Source: Luscinia megarhynchos
Taxonomy: Eukaryota; Chordata; Aves; Passeriformes; Turdidae
DNA length: 64,000 nucleotides
Assembly (NCBI GenBank): GCA_034336665.1
Contig: CM067570.1
Span: 11,802,002-11,866,001, forward strand
Direction of reading: 5' to 3'
In this document: positions 1 to 11,725 of the stretch, piece by piece
Position numbering within the stretch: the first letter of the stretch is position 1
How the letters are laid out: each line of letters opens with the position of its first letter
Notes under the pieces: model-generated
Seen by the model: only the letters and a program-made list of their open reading frames with translations
Databases searched by the model: none
What the model was told of the DNA's origin: nothing
Made by a program: the position numbers and the translations under genes

Positions 1-240
1 GACAGAGGGAAAAAACAACACATTCATATGCACAAATGCAAATTCGGCACGAACACAGCTGGGCCCATGAATAAAATTTACATGCACAAATTTAGAAGCG
101 AGTTTGAGTCCAGATGAATGATTTGATCGTAAGAGCTTTAAATAAGCGTTTATGTAAGCAAAGATTGGAGCCGGCAGCTATTAGAGAAGTGTATTAGCTG
201 AAATAAATTACCAGAGAAAACAGAGCTCTCTTGGATAGCA
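1..240. promoter_or_regulatory. Candidate conserved non-coding element at left edge
   Basis: Non-repetitive sequence with an exact POU octamer (ATGCAAAT, 36-43), several retained CpGs and AT-rich homeodomain-like words. I recognise no repeat family here and no frame stays open for long. Sequence of this texture in vertebrate deserts is often an ancient enhancer, but the call rests on texture and motifs only. The block probably continues beyond the left edge. Alignment to chicken and other amniotes would decide. Confidence 0.35.
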
Positions 241-1614
241 CCAGCAGCTCTTCTTCCCTTCTCCTTTCCCTGTCAGCTTTTTGCAAACACATTTGAAAGG
301 TTGATGGGGGTTTGCAAGGATCTCTTGCACAAAGCCAGAGCCTGAGTGCTGCAGTGGTCCCGTGGAAGAGGCAGCAGGGTACTCAGAGCACCGGTGTGTT
401 GCTCGGGTTCCTAAACTTTCCATCATCTCAGCCTGGACAGAGGGACGGGTGCTCGTTCCTGATCTACAGTTTGCCAATGCAAACAGCTCAACTCTCTGCG
501 CTGACATTTTTTCACAAGAACAAATTTGCATCCCAGCAGTGTGCGGCGGGGTGAGAAGCGGGCTTGCTCCGCACCCATAGGTACGCGCCTCGCAACGCGA
601 AGCTGCAGCAAAGCCTCACTGGCATCACACAGGCACCATAAGGGCGCGCAGCATTTGCATTCAAGCATATTTCAGCCATCAACCTGCAACTCTGGGGGCA
701 ACCGAAACCTGTAGAAGCAACGAATACAAGGCTGGCTCCCTTAGACAGCATATTAGGGATTCCTGGGGCTAGGTTAAATAGTCAGTTTCTTTAAAAATGT
801 GTCACAAGGAAAGCATGGAGTTTGTGAGGCTGTGGAGGAACACTGACTTTGTTCTGCAGTATCTCAACTGGAAGAATAAAACAAAATTTTCTGCAATTGT
901 TTTCTTTTATCTTTTGACTAATAAAGAGATGTATCACTAAATTACCCTCCATAGCCCACAGCTAATGAAAGAAATATTTGGCTACAACATCAGTGTCAAG
1001 TGGGGTCACTGTTACTGACCAAGGAGGATGCCAAATCCCTGGAAACCCTGGGAATAGATCCCAGTCAAAGGAGCAAACCAGAACATCCCAGATAAGAGAG
1101 GCTCCCTTGCATGAACCCCACTCAGCCCTGCCGTATTGGGCACCTCATACCTACCTCTTGCAGCAGGCTGAAGTGCTTTAAGGCAGCTTCCTACAGTACT
1201 TCTGCTGCATGTGCAGCCTGGCCAGAGCAAGAATAACTGGGAATCTCAGCACACAGGCACTGCTCAGATGGTAATAGTGGTGGCTGTGGCCACTGTGACT
1301 GCTAAGGTTGACCATAACATCTCTGCCAGAGCCATGCCTCAGCTGTAAAAGCACCAATAGCCCTGAGAAGGAACACATCCTACCACCTGGTAGCCACATC
1401 GAGACTGCGCATCCCGCTTGACGGCTCGGATGTGCTCCTCGCCAGCCCTCTTCTCTCCTCCCAGCACCTCCACTCAGAGTTACACCCAGACACTCGTCCT
1501 GCTCCAGCGTGAATATTTCTCTTCTCCCCTAGGAGCAAAGCTCCTTCAACATGTGCCGTCTGCTGTGCCAGCGAGACCTGGCATAGCAGCAGGGTACAAA
1601 AGAACATCCCTGAC
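241..1614. other. No gene seen; contains a small CpG cluster
   Basis: Mixed unique sequence. The notable part is 540-655, which has about eleven CpGs in about 115 bp in otherwise CpG-poor surroundings. It is flanked by two octamers on the opposite strand (ATTTGCAT at 524-531 and 653-660). Open frames of up to about 107 codons on both strands overlap each other and show no recognisable domain, so I treat them as chance. Confidence 0.5.
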
Positions 1615-1619
1615 ACTCT

Positions 1620-1648
1620 ATGAATATTCATGATTTATGAATATTCAT
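1620..1648. promoter_or_regulatory. Tandem pair of perfect 12-bp palindromes (POU-like)
   Basis: The perfect palindrome ATGAATATTCAT occurs at 1620-1631 and again at 1637-1648, separated by GATTT, so the repeat period is 17 bp. Homodimeric POU proteins bind palindromes of this shape: the MORE site is ATGCATATGCAT and Pit-1 sites contain ATGAATA or TATTCAT. What is seen is the exact duplication. Binding by a POU dimer is inference. AT-rich palindromes can also arise by chance, but two identical 12-mers 5 bp apart are unlikely. Confidence 0.55.
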
Positions 1649-1989
1649 TAAATTAGCATCTTTATGACTGGGCCACCAGATTCACAACTGGCGTCTCTGG
1701 AAAGGGGTTATTGTATTTTAATTAAATACCAGACAATTACTAAACAGTTATATTCACTGGGATTTAACTGATATGAAAGGGATAGGTACCGAGCTACAAA
1801 CGTTAAGAGCAACTCTTCCTCCACACACATTTAATGCTAATGAAAGTCATGTGTAAGCATTGAAAAGGGGAAAAAAATCCTCTATATGAGAAACCAAAAT
1901 AGCTTCAGATTATCTTTTTAATAGATTCATACTGTGTGGGAACCTTCAGCATTTCCCTGGTGCCTAAGCAGACCAGAATAGCAAAGTAG
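1649..1989. other. AT-rich unique sequence, no gene seen
   Basis: The sequence next to the double palindrome remains non-repetitive to about 1790 and contains TTAATTA-type words. It may belong to the same regulatory block. I see nothing else recognisable up to the L2-type tail. Confidence 0.3.
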
Positions 1990-2120
1990 TTATTATATCT
2001 GTCTTCAGTGAAGAGACCACATGTTCACAGATATTTGTACAGCACCTAGCGCAACAGGGCTCTGATCCCTGCATCTGGCATTGCTGTAGTATTTAAATAG
2101 CAATAATAATGATATAAAGC
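1990..2120 (+). repeat. L2/MIR-type ancient tail
   Basis: The segment follows the 3' end shared by amniote L2 and MIR-type elements: a 'TTTGTACAGCACCTAGCGCA' core (2034-2053), then 'GGGCTCTGATCC', a degraded short linker and an AATAATAAT tail at about 2102-2110. In reptile and bird genomes this motif order marks AmnL2/MIR1_Amn-group copies. Divergence is high, as expected for an insertion older than the bird radiation. Family assignment is from memory of the consensus. Confidence 0.7.
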
Positions 2121-2125
2121 AATCT

Positions 2126-4579
2126 TTGTCGATATCATGAGAGAACAATCTAATCTAGTTATCAGATTATAGCTCATTAAATGCCACACAGAAAAGGCTA
2201 TCAACACTTCTACACATTTACTGGCCTAAAAAGAATTTTAAGCCATTAATTGCTTCCATAACGTGGGGTGAATTTTCAGCATGGTGCCTGGAAAATTAGG
2301 CACGCAGGCTGTGTAATTGTTAATGGGAATTGTGACCCAATTTTCACGCCTGGCACTGAAAGTTTGCCCCTTGCAAAATATTTACATAATTTGCTAGTAG
2401 ATTTGCCATATCTTTTGCATGTTAATTTTACTTCAGTGACAATTCCTTGAAAAAGTACCACCACCAGTGTATAGTACCACTACCAGTATATTAAGAGTAG
2501 CTTGACATTTATATAGTACTTCCTCTGAGTTATCTCAGGCTACAACTTGCGAATCATTACATGCTGAATCTTCAAGGCTATGTCTTTAACCAGAATATTC
2601 ATTGCAGGGCACAGCCCTTGCCTGTCAGGGAAGGGAATTGATGACCACTTGGTCGGGCTCTTTTCCATTTGAGCTCTCCTTCTGCAGCACACTGGATGCT
2701 TTGTAGCCCTCACACCTGACCCCAGAGCTTTTAACATTACCATTCACTTGCAATTGCCACATTTGATGTTTCAGTGCAAAATCTACCATATTTTCTTCTC
2801 TATAACAGACATAAGAATCAGAATTTTACATCTCTAGGCCCTCAGCACTTCTCCAAGCTGCCACGAACTGTCTGTGGCAGAGAGGTGGGATCACGTTAAA
2901 GGTTCACAATTTCACACAGCTGCGTCTTTGCCTGGGAGTGCGATGATATTTTGCAGGCAGCTTAAGATTTTGAGTACCAGCATCTGTCTTCCTTGCAGCA
3001 CTTGCTGGTTGTTTGGGTGGCCAGGAGAGCACCCATGCCGTAGGGAAGATAGGGACATTTTGTTTCGTCTTCCCTTTCCAGACAGACATCCTTTCTTTTG
3101 CTCCAGAGGGAAAGTAGCAGCATGCAGAAGTACATCAAGCCATTTTCAGCTGCTCTGTAGCACTGACACCAGAGCGACTATGAAACAGCAATGAGCTGGA
3201 AAAGCATTCTGGGTATAGAGATGCAAATGAGCACACTAAGCCCTTTCCCAAAGGACACTACACAAGGACCTTTCATAACATAAGGTTTCACTCAAACACT
3301 TAGGGCCTAGTTTCAAAGGGCTTGCTCAGGTAGAGCCACCATATGTCCAAATGCAAGAGATGCACAGGTGTCCCCAAAATCTCACCTGCAGATCATGTGG
3401 CCTCTTCTCTGGACACATGCAGTAAGGCACGCTATGTCTTTTCCTAATTAAATGTACCTGATTCCCACTTCAAAACTGCAGATTTATGAGTGAAGTTGCA
3501 ACCAAATGATATTTCTGATTCAGAAAGCAAAGGCAGGAATGAATGCAGGGCTGTAGATAAGACTGTTTTCCCTAACCTTTGGCTAAAACTAGCAGTGGTG
3601 TTGATGCAAACACAGGCCAGAGGTCTTCCCTCTGCTAAACCCCTTCTACTGCAGGTTCTCCTCCTGCATCACTACACTTTGTCCCAGGGAAAAGTAAACC
3701 CTGCAGTAACTTGGGGTAGGGCATGGTCACCTGAGAGTGAATCATTTAGCCAATCTTTCTGCTCAAACAGGTAGAAGATTTCTCCAAGCAACTTATCCTG
3801 CATACTGCTTGCAGCTCCTGTGAATGCTTATCCATACAGTGGTTTTAAGTGAATTTGTTTACATATTGGATGTATTGCCAAAGAGCAGGTGATTCAGAGC
3901 ACATTCTTGAAAATAGCTGGAAGGAGATATTTATTAGATATTACCAGGACTCCACCTGAATGAAATGGGAGTGTGCATCATGCAAGAGAAATGCAGCTCA
4001 TGCACAGGCTTGGGTGTGCACATGACTAAGTTGGAAAGTGATATATATCCTTGGGAAAAGATTCTGTTTCCCTAAACAGAGTATCTACAGTTAACAATCA
4101 TTTTTTCCTAGTGTTACCCACACAAGAGGAAGATTGTGCCAACTAGAACCTGATTTCCAAACTGATGGGTAGAGGAGGAAAAAAAGGAAGTGCTACTATA
4201 TACTAAGACAAGCCTGGGTATCGTGGTTCCTGAGAGAAAGAAGCAAAGCAGGACACTTGATAGAGCTGATTGTCAGGCTGGCAATTAATTGGGATTTTTC
4301 CAACAAGTTGTAGCAGAACAGATCTACTTCACTCCAGCAGAGCACAATTCAGCCCAGCTATATCTATGATATAAAGTGTCTTTAATTTCCTATCAAGTAC
4401 TCTTTTCAGGTATCAGATAATCTTTTCCAGTATCTTTAGGAGTCTAAAGTTCCTTCTTAACCTTGATCTAGCCTTTTAGGAATAACATTACCTTCCAATG
4501 ACACAAACTCCTAGGTGTGCCTAAGTCACTTAAAAATGAGAGTACAGCACCTCTGTAAATACTGCCCTCTGTTCAGAGA
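2126..4579. other. No gene seen; decayed unique sequence
   Basis: No coding frame is supported. 2265-2370 has the texture of a very old amniote repeat with a partial internal inverted repeat, but I cannot name the family. An octamer lies at 3221-3228. At 3382-3391 the minus strand has a good-looking splice donor (CAG followed by GTGAG) with a short open frame upstream, too weak to call an exon. Confidence 0.4.
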
Positions 4580-4619
4580 TGAATTAGTGGTTCAGCTCAG
4601 GCCTGGGAAAAAGAGTTGA

Positions 4620-4642
4620 TTTTTTTTTTTTTTTTTTTTTTT
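4620..4642. repeat. Poly-T tract
   Basis: About 23 consecutive T lie immediately before the MIR core at 4655. The run may be a minus-strand retroposon poly-A remnant or simple slippage. No element body could be recognised beside it. Confidence 0.9.
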
Positions 4643-4654
4643 AATTATGATGTT

Positions 4655-4745
4655 CCTTCTGTGGCCTTGGGAAAATCATTAGTCTCCCTGCCTCGGTTTC
4701 TTCATCAGTGAAACAATTATGTATGAATTCCACAAGCTGTTCTCA
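4655..4745 (+). repeat. MIR SINE fragment
   Basis: It carries the MIR core order in sense: 'CCTTGGGAAAATCATTAGTC', then 'CTGCCTCGGTTTCTTCATC' and the 'AGTGAAACAATTAT' stretch. These correspond to the conserved 'CCTTGGGCAAGT...CCTCAGTTTCCTCATCTGTAAAATGG' backbone. The 5' tRNA-related part is not recognisable. This is an amniote-age CORE-SINE relic. Confidence 0.7.
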
Positions 4746-5109
4746 GGATTTGACAGTATTCATTAGACTGAATAAAAATGAATGCCCCGAAGTGTCAACC
4801 AGTTTTATTTAGTCAACAGATAAAACCAAGAGAGTGCACTAGGCCCGCTACTCTGCTGCATCCCATCTCCTCAGAGCCTCCACTCCTTCAGCCGCTGCCT
4901 TGCCCTCCCACACGGTTTCCCTGCCACCCTTGAGCTCTCCCTCTCACTGCCCTTGACCCATAACACAAAAAAATCCATTTTATCTCCTCCCTCTTTAAAA
5001 ATCCCTCCAAGTAGGGCTTTTCCCCTGGATTTTTTCCCTGTTCAAGACTCCTACTTGCGCACATTGTTCTGGGTCTTGTCTTACTTCACTCGCAAGCTGC
5101 TCAGGGCAG

Positions 5110-5480
5110 GAAATGGGCCTTACCTACAGTCCGTATCACACACGATATTCCCTTTGGAGTCAGCGTAAAGCTAAACATACGCCATATAAGCCTTTGTTGG
5201 ACCAGGGCCTACGCTTATAAACTGCTGCGTAAGCCTGTGTTGCCACAGCATAGAACTGTCGAGCAAATAAAATATTATAAAATATTTTTTGTTTTAAAAA
5301 TGGACCTGCCGCTCCATTCACACTGCTCCTCCGAGTTTCAGGCAAGAGCAATATTAGATACAAAGCTTCCAGATAGAAGGACTGCAATAGGAAAAACGCT
5401 AGCAATTATTCAAAGCAAATGTAATTTTCACACTGCCGCTATTTAAAACACTTAGAGGAGAAAACAGTTCATCACACTTG
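5110..5480. promoter_or_regulatory. Candidate conserved element with retained CpGs
   Basis: A non-repetitive block with many CpGs (for example around 5131-5165, 5210-5260 and 5395-5440) in a CpG-poor neighbourhood, plus AT-rich cores. CpG retention in non-repeat DNA suggests constraint. On the minus strand, 5124-5170 could also be an exon (separate entry). Enhancer and exon are both possible. Neither is shown by the sequence alone. Confidence 0.35.
5124..5170 (-). other. Possible short exon, minus strand
   Basis: Reading the minus strand, 47 nt lie between a minimal acceptor (GTTTAG) and a good donor (TAG followed by GTAAGG). In frame they read LYADSKGNIVCDTDCR, an amino-acid mix that looks protein-like with two cysteines. 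The polypyrimidine tract is poor, the length is not a multiple of three, and I do not recognise the peptide. Such signals arise often by chance in 64 kb, so confidence is low. Confidence 0.13.
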
Positions 5481-5489
5481 GAAAAAAAA

Positions 5490-8400
5490 AGAAAAAAAGC
5501 GCAATATCTTTTTTCCGCCTCCTCCCCCGCACCTCACACCCCCCCTTTTAACTTTTACTTGAAGTGTTTGAGGATCAAGAGATCTTCCCTGTTCATCGTG
5601 AAATAAATCTGACATCACACTCAGAGCTTTTCAGCACTTATCCTGATTAGCCAGATAGTAAGATGTGCTGCAATGGGATCTGGCTGGGATTAGCCGTTTT
5701 CCTGCTCTCCCTGTGTGCTACGTGCTGCCCTGTGGTGCCTTTTGTTGGTCAAGGACATCAAGAGCCCTGTTCCCCCATCCTCAAACTGAACTTTACCGTG
5801 TGAAATTATCATGGCTGCTTTCCACAGCAGAGTGGAGGGACCCATTAGACCACTAGCTATCAAAATGTTCATTTCCATAGCAAAACTGAGCACCCAACAG
5901 GCTAAAGTTGGATGCAAAATATGTTTTAGTAGTAGCAAGTGATTTCCTGGGGACATTAGTAAACTGCTATACAATAAACCTGTCTAGCTGGTGGGGATGT
6001 ATAAGGTGTGAAAAATCTCTGGATTGTTTAATCAGATTCAGCCAGGTTGCTTGGTGGGAGCCAACTCTGCCATGTGGCACTGACTCTAAATGTAGATATG
6101 GCCCACAGACCTACAATGCATGCTGACTTTAAACAGCCCTGTAGTCCAATGACATACACCCACACATGGCCACAACTCAAAGCATTCTGAAGTAAAAACT
6201 AAGGGGAAAAAAGTAAAAGAAAAGGAAAAAACCCCCTACTTGCACAACTAATTCCACTCATCCCTGGAGCACAAGATCACATGCATTTAACCTTATTTGA
6301 AAGTTTTCAGAGTCTTATGTGTTTGTTCAAGCCAGGTCCCAAAGGAAGCGCAAACAGAGGAAAAGCACCATTCCAAGGCTCTGTCTGTACATAATGCTCC
6401 TTTCAAATCTACCCCAGAACCCGGGATTTACCTTCCCTGTCACACACACCTGCACCTGGCATATCCCAAACTCAGGAAAACTGTTTTTAAATCACACCCA
6501 TTTTTATATCAAGCACGATTCTTCTTATTTCATCTTTCTTTAAATAACAAATAAAACAGTGTACTCACAAACAGATTAAATGCAAGTTTTAGGAAGTTGC
6601 ATTGTCTTCCTTCCAGAGGAAAAAAAAAAGAAGCAAAATTGCACAAACTAACAGTTGCACATCCCAGTGAGTGTCTGCAAGTGTTCTGGATGCTGCACTG
6701 ACAAGGGGAAATGAGGATTGAACCTAAAGACAAAGAGGAGAAAAGGGACTGAAACATCTGAAACAGCTTTCAGACACACATTTATAACAAATGCCAAGTG
6801 GTTGAGAAGACTTAGAAAAACTCACATTCCCTTGTCAGCGCATTGTCTCCCCACACCAGCTCTGCCAGTGGCAGAGGACCTTCCCCAGGCTTATTTTGCA
6901 GCAATGCCAAGTTTGCTCCTGCCTTGTGCAAGACTTCAAACAACAGATATTGTCCCAAAATGCCAGTGTAAAACACATCTCCTTGCTTTCAAGTTCAGGC
7001 TTAAACATTTTTCCAAAACTGACATTCTAATTCATCTAGTTATGGAACTAGATGCCATCCCACAGACTTTGCATACACAGTCAGATTACACTGCAACAGT
7101 GATCTTTTGCAGTCTTAAAAATCTCTGAACATTAAACCTTAGGCTGGCAACTGCTACACATTCATGGAAACCTTTGAGCCACTGACAGCGGGGAAAAAAA
7201 ATTTAGGATTGTAGTAAGATACCTTAGCTGAGACACTTAGAGTAACCACCTCCATTTGAAACATCCTAGAAATCTGACATTTCTAATTCAGCAACTTTTA
7301 GATTAAGTAGAAGTAGCTGCAGCTATTCTGCTCACAGACATTAAGGTTTTCTACATGTAAAAATAAGCACCTAGCATCATATTCATATGTGTGGTAAAAC
7401 TACCAAGTTAACTGGTTAATTTATTAATGCTATTCCTACAGCCTTCAGAAATTGGTCCAAATGGGTTTTTTTTTTTCTTGCTGAAAAATGTGTGGGGGAT
7501 TCTGGGATGCAGTAGATAAGACAATGGAGTACAAAGTCAAAGGATGAGAGACCTAGTTTTTCGGAAGATTTAGAAATATTGGCCTGTGGAGGACTGCATA
7601 TAATTCTTCATGAAGGCACAAAATTACTACAATAAGATGCATAAATTGCTCAGAAAAGAATATGCAAGGCTAAAGTAAGTCAGAAATCGAAGAAAACCTG
7701 AGGAGCAAAAAAATTGTGCTACTGTTTAGAGACAGCATTTTTAGAAGAAGTTTATTCAATCTCTCCACTGACTTGTCTCCAGGGTTTAGGAGTTTGCTTA
7801 GTGCTAGGTCGATGCTTGGTCAGGCTATAACGCTTCATGGTTCTTGACACAGCTCTGAAATAGAAGCTTTTACTCTGGAGACAGCAAACAGCATGGAACA
7901 GAAGTGGCTGGAATTTGTATTTCGGTACCATATCCAGTCATTTCTCTATAGTGCTCTGTTTTGCAAATAGTTCAAGATTTTGAAGCTTTAATAAGCAATT
8001 GCCTGGGGTAAGGAAAGAGATGCACATAGGTAAATTTTAATTCTGAGGCTAATTTGATCTCTAATATTTTAATCTCCTCATATTTGCACCAATCTGAAGT
8101 TCTGTTTCCAGAATGTGTATTAAAATACAAGTTTAACCTGAAATCAAAATGCATCACTTTCCAAAACCTTCCTCTGCTTATATACACCCTATGGCTTTCC
8201 CAGGAAAGTTTCAGAAAAACATTGTTGGGCCTTTTTGAGTCATACAAGATGACACTCTTTGGTGCATTTACTCTTTGGATATTTTTGTGTTTCTGTCTCG
8301 TTAGTAAAATTGTGTGGTGCAACCATAACAGGCAGCATTGCAGGAAGAAGGGACTGAGCCTCACATGCCTTGTGTGGGCATCATTGCCTTCACAGAAAAG

Positions 8401-11384
8401 GACACAGAGAGACTGCTGGTGTCCATGAAAGCATCAGAAAGGGAAGAAAAGACAGGATGGAAATGTAGGTTTTGGAAATTCTTCCAATTCTTTGAGCAAG
8501 AGACATCAAAAAATAGCCCTGAACTGTTACCCGTGCCAGGAGATCAAGGAAAGATTTGGGAAACGCATGAGAGAGATGGACCTGACTGCCAAATGCTACA
8601 GAAGGTTCCTGCAGCCTCCATCTCCATCACCTGAGCGACAGACTAGCAGGGATAGCCAGGACTATTTTTAGCTAACAAGAAACGGGAAGCTGATAATGTG
8701 TTAATCACAGCACAAATCACGGATGCATGCACCAGTTCCAAGGTGTCATGCATATGACGAATGCAAGCACAGGGGGAAGTGGAAGGAATCCGTACACTGC
8801 TGTGAGGAGCCTCAATAATAAATGAGAGGAATTGGAAGTGCCTGTGGATGCCAGTTTGGAAATATCAGTGTAAAAGTGCTATGTAAGTACCTTGCTTAAT
8901 TACAGTGGTACTTGTCATTTGTACTTCTGAGATGCAAACTGGGGCCCTTCTCTTCCACCAGTGCTGCCACTCATCGCACACCAGCCAACGGCTCACACAT
9001 AGGGAAACCAGAAACACTGCACACACACCTGCTTTGCTGTGCAAATACTGGGACCTTCTTCTACCATCAAGCGTTCTGTGAATGGCAACAGGTGAGCCAC
9101 TAATTTAATTGAGATCAGGTGTATACATCACAGACTAAAGAACTCATATCTTCCATTCCAACATGCTTTCAACAGTCTTACCCAGAGATGGGGGTGGGGG
9201 AAAGCTCCAGATGCGTTATTCTGTGCAACAGATAAAAGATTGAGCCTTAAGAGATGGACTTATTAAAAACTGCACCCTTCACCTAGGAATCCAATAGGAT
9301 TGATTGTACAATCACAATGACTGTCCAGTTACAGTGGAATTATCTGTATATAATACCTGAGGGAAAAACATATCTTTCACACTTCCTGTCTCCAGTGTCC
9401 CAACTTTAATATACCACTGACATTTGTCAAGATTCCCCTTCAGCATATTGCATCCCCGTGAAGGAGTGTGCACTTTGGATTTTCTTAAGGTCTTTGTTCT
9501 CCAGAAGGCAAGATACATTTGAGATGAGCATCACTTTATTTAATAGGGATTAAATAGCTTTTTTTTTTTTTCCCCTTAAATTCATGGACATCATTTTGGA
9601 AAGATGTTCTCCATGCAAAAATGAACTTTTTCCTAACTGGTAGAACACTCACCTTTATCCACTCTGGGATGGAGTAGCTGAAAGAAAATTTCCTCTCTGG
9701 ACACAGAAATGTTACCTCTTTCCAAGTTCCATTTTCTCAGTTGTTGAGTGATTATCAATTATGTAACAGTGACATTTTGTAAAGTGTCATCTGTGGGTGG
9801 TAGTGAATTGGAAGTAAGAGAATGTCTTCCACAGAAATGAACTTGTCAAGACTGGTCATTAGTTGGGTTTTGGGGCCATGGGAAATGCAGAAGCAGTGAT
9901 AACAATACTTGCTTTCTTTGCCCACCTCTAGAAAATAAAATAAAGATGATCATATAAAAGCCTCTGAACCCATTAGCAAAATATTCTAGAGCATGGTATA
10001 AAAAAAAATGTTGCTAATATATCATCAAATTACTCAGAAATTAATTTTATACATTCTTCTCAAACACAGAGTTAATAGTTTAATTCTGTACTGGAGTACC
10101 CCAAGTAATCAGCAAGTTTCAAACTCCTATACTAACTCTTACCCAGCAAAGAAATGCAACAAAGTATTTTAACCCAGGGTTTATGCCTTAGTCACTAGGA
10201 TGTCCAGTCTTCACAGACACAGGGGACAAGAAATAAAGATGTGATCTCTGTCCTTGTTTCATTGTTTCCACAGCTTCTCCTTTCATAAATTCCTGAAAAT
10301 TTTTATTTTCAACTTTCCACTGGCATAAAAAGCTATTTCGAAAAACTCCACATCTCACAAATGTTTGACACTCAGCCCTGTAAGTGTCAGACAACTTCAG
10401 TCTAGAAAAGCAGTGCCACTTTTAAACCATTGGAACAACTTACAACTGCAACAGTTGATATTTCTCTGAAAGATGTGCTCCAATGTCACCATGACTCCTC
10501 AACTGGTACCAGTAGCATAATAGACTAATACAGAATATAATTATTACAGTGACACCTGACAGCTTGTGCCATGCAGAAATTCAGATTAACTGATCAGCCT
10601 TTCCCAAGAAAGACTTTGTATATGTGCTATTCATGACTGAAGGAGCAGAATTCTTTCCCATTGTATGAAGCAATTACATAGATTTAGCTGAATCTCAACC
10701 ATATGATGGTGGCATATGCAAAACATCTACTGCATGAACCTGTTGCTGGAATGAATCAGGCTTTCAGGATGTAAAGTACCTTTGGATAATACTCTCATAG
10801 GACAGCATACAAAGTATGCCTAACAATAAGCTCTTATGTTTCAGTTCTGAATCTATTCAAATTACTTGACCATAAGCTGTAAGCGAGGCCAAAATTTATT
10901 TCTTCAGTTAAAACTTGCTTTATATTTGGAAGACTTGGAACATTCAAAAATAAAATGAAAAAAAAAAAAAAAAAGTAACAACCAACACGATTCCCCAGTT
11001 CCCACTGAAATGCCAAATTGAGCTTTGGATTCACAAAAAAAAAAAAAAAATATCCTGTCTGTTTTGTCTTTAAGTATCAAGCTGCTCTCTCTCTATTGTA
11101 GCCAAGATTGACACTTTACCATTTCCCACAACAGTCTCTCTATTCTCATTATTTTATCTGTAGTAATTGCTCACCCATTTCTGCTTTATATCATCCCAGC
11201 TCTACACAATATTCCAGCTACCTACAGTTCATTATTCTCAAGAAATCTTTCCCTATGAAGAGTTTGCATAAGAAATTCCTACATGGCATTTCATGCACCT
11301 TGATAAGGTCTATTCACATTTCTGACACCAGAGATTGCTCTTCAGTTAAAATCTATTATTGTCACATTACAAGCCTCTCCCATT
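5490..11384. other. No gene seen; AT-rich desert
   Basis: About 5.9 kb without a supportable gene. It holds pyrimidine-rich runs near 5515-5550, short homopolymers (7466-7479 and 9560-9572, T; 10958-10974 and 11035-11050, A) and scattered decayed sequence. The longest frames are 136 codons (6718-7128, +), 130 codons (7972-8364, -) and 124 codons (8054-8428, +). The last two overlap on opposite strands and none shows a recognisable domain, so all look like chance. Confidence 0.5.
10958..11050. repeat. Paired poly-A tracts
   Basis: Two A-runs of about 17 and 16 bases (10958-10974 and 11035-11050) lie 60 bp apart. They may mark retroposition remnants or simple slippage. The sequence between and before them is not a family I recognise. 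Confidence 0.85.
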
Positions 11385-11725
11385 TGAGAGCTCAAAATAC
11401 TCTAAAACAAATTCCCCAGCTACATAAGGAAGTATTATGATTTTTTCTTCCATCTGTGCAAAGAGGGTATCTTCACCATCACCCTACTCCTCCAATGAGC
11501 TCCATTTGAATAGGAGCCTCTGTTAGAGTCAGAAAGGCACAGAAGCAGTGTTTGTTCAGAGGATTACCCATAAAGCACCTATTCCAGGATCAAGGCCAGT
11601 GTCTTTTTCAAAAACTTTCCCATGGTGATATATCAAATCAGAGGCAGGATAAGAAACAGAACTAGCATCTCCTGACCCCTGCTGCTGGGCTCTAAATGCA
11701 GGAGGCTACCTTTCCTCTTTTGAAG
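11385..11725 (-). repeat. MIR-like SINE, interrupted, antisense
   Basis: Two parts look like consecutive antisense MIR segments. 11385-11460 has the 'CTCAAAATACTCTAAAACAAA' type of 3' half followed by a degraded 'TTCCATCTGTGCAAAGAGG'. 11640-11720 has 'AGAGGCAGGATAAGAAACAG' and 'ATCTCCTGACCCCTGCTGC', the antisense of the tRNA-side half. About 180 bp of unrelated sequence separates them, which suggests a later insertion. The match is weaker than for the other MIR copies here. Confidence 0.45.

Noticed and set aside
3382..3450. Minus-strand exon ending at CAG/GTGAG
   Set aside because: Open only in one short frame, with a weak acceptor and no neighbouring support.
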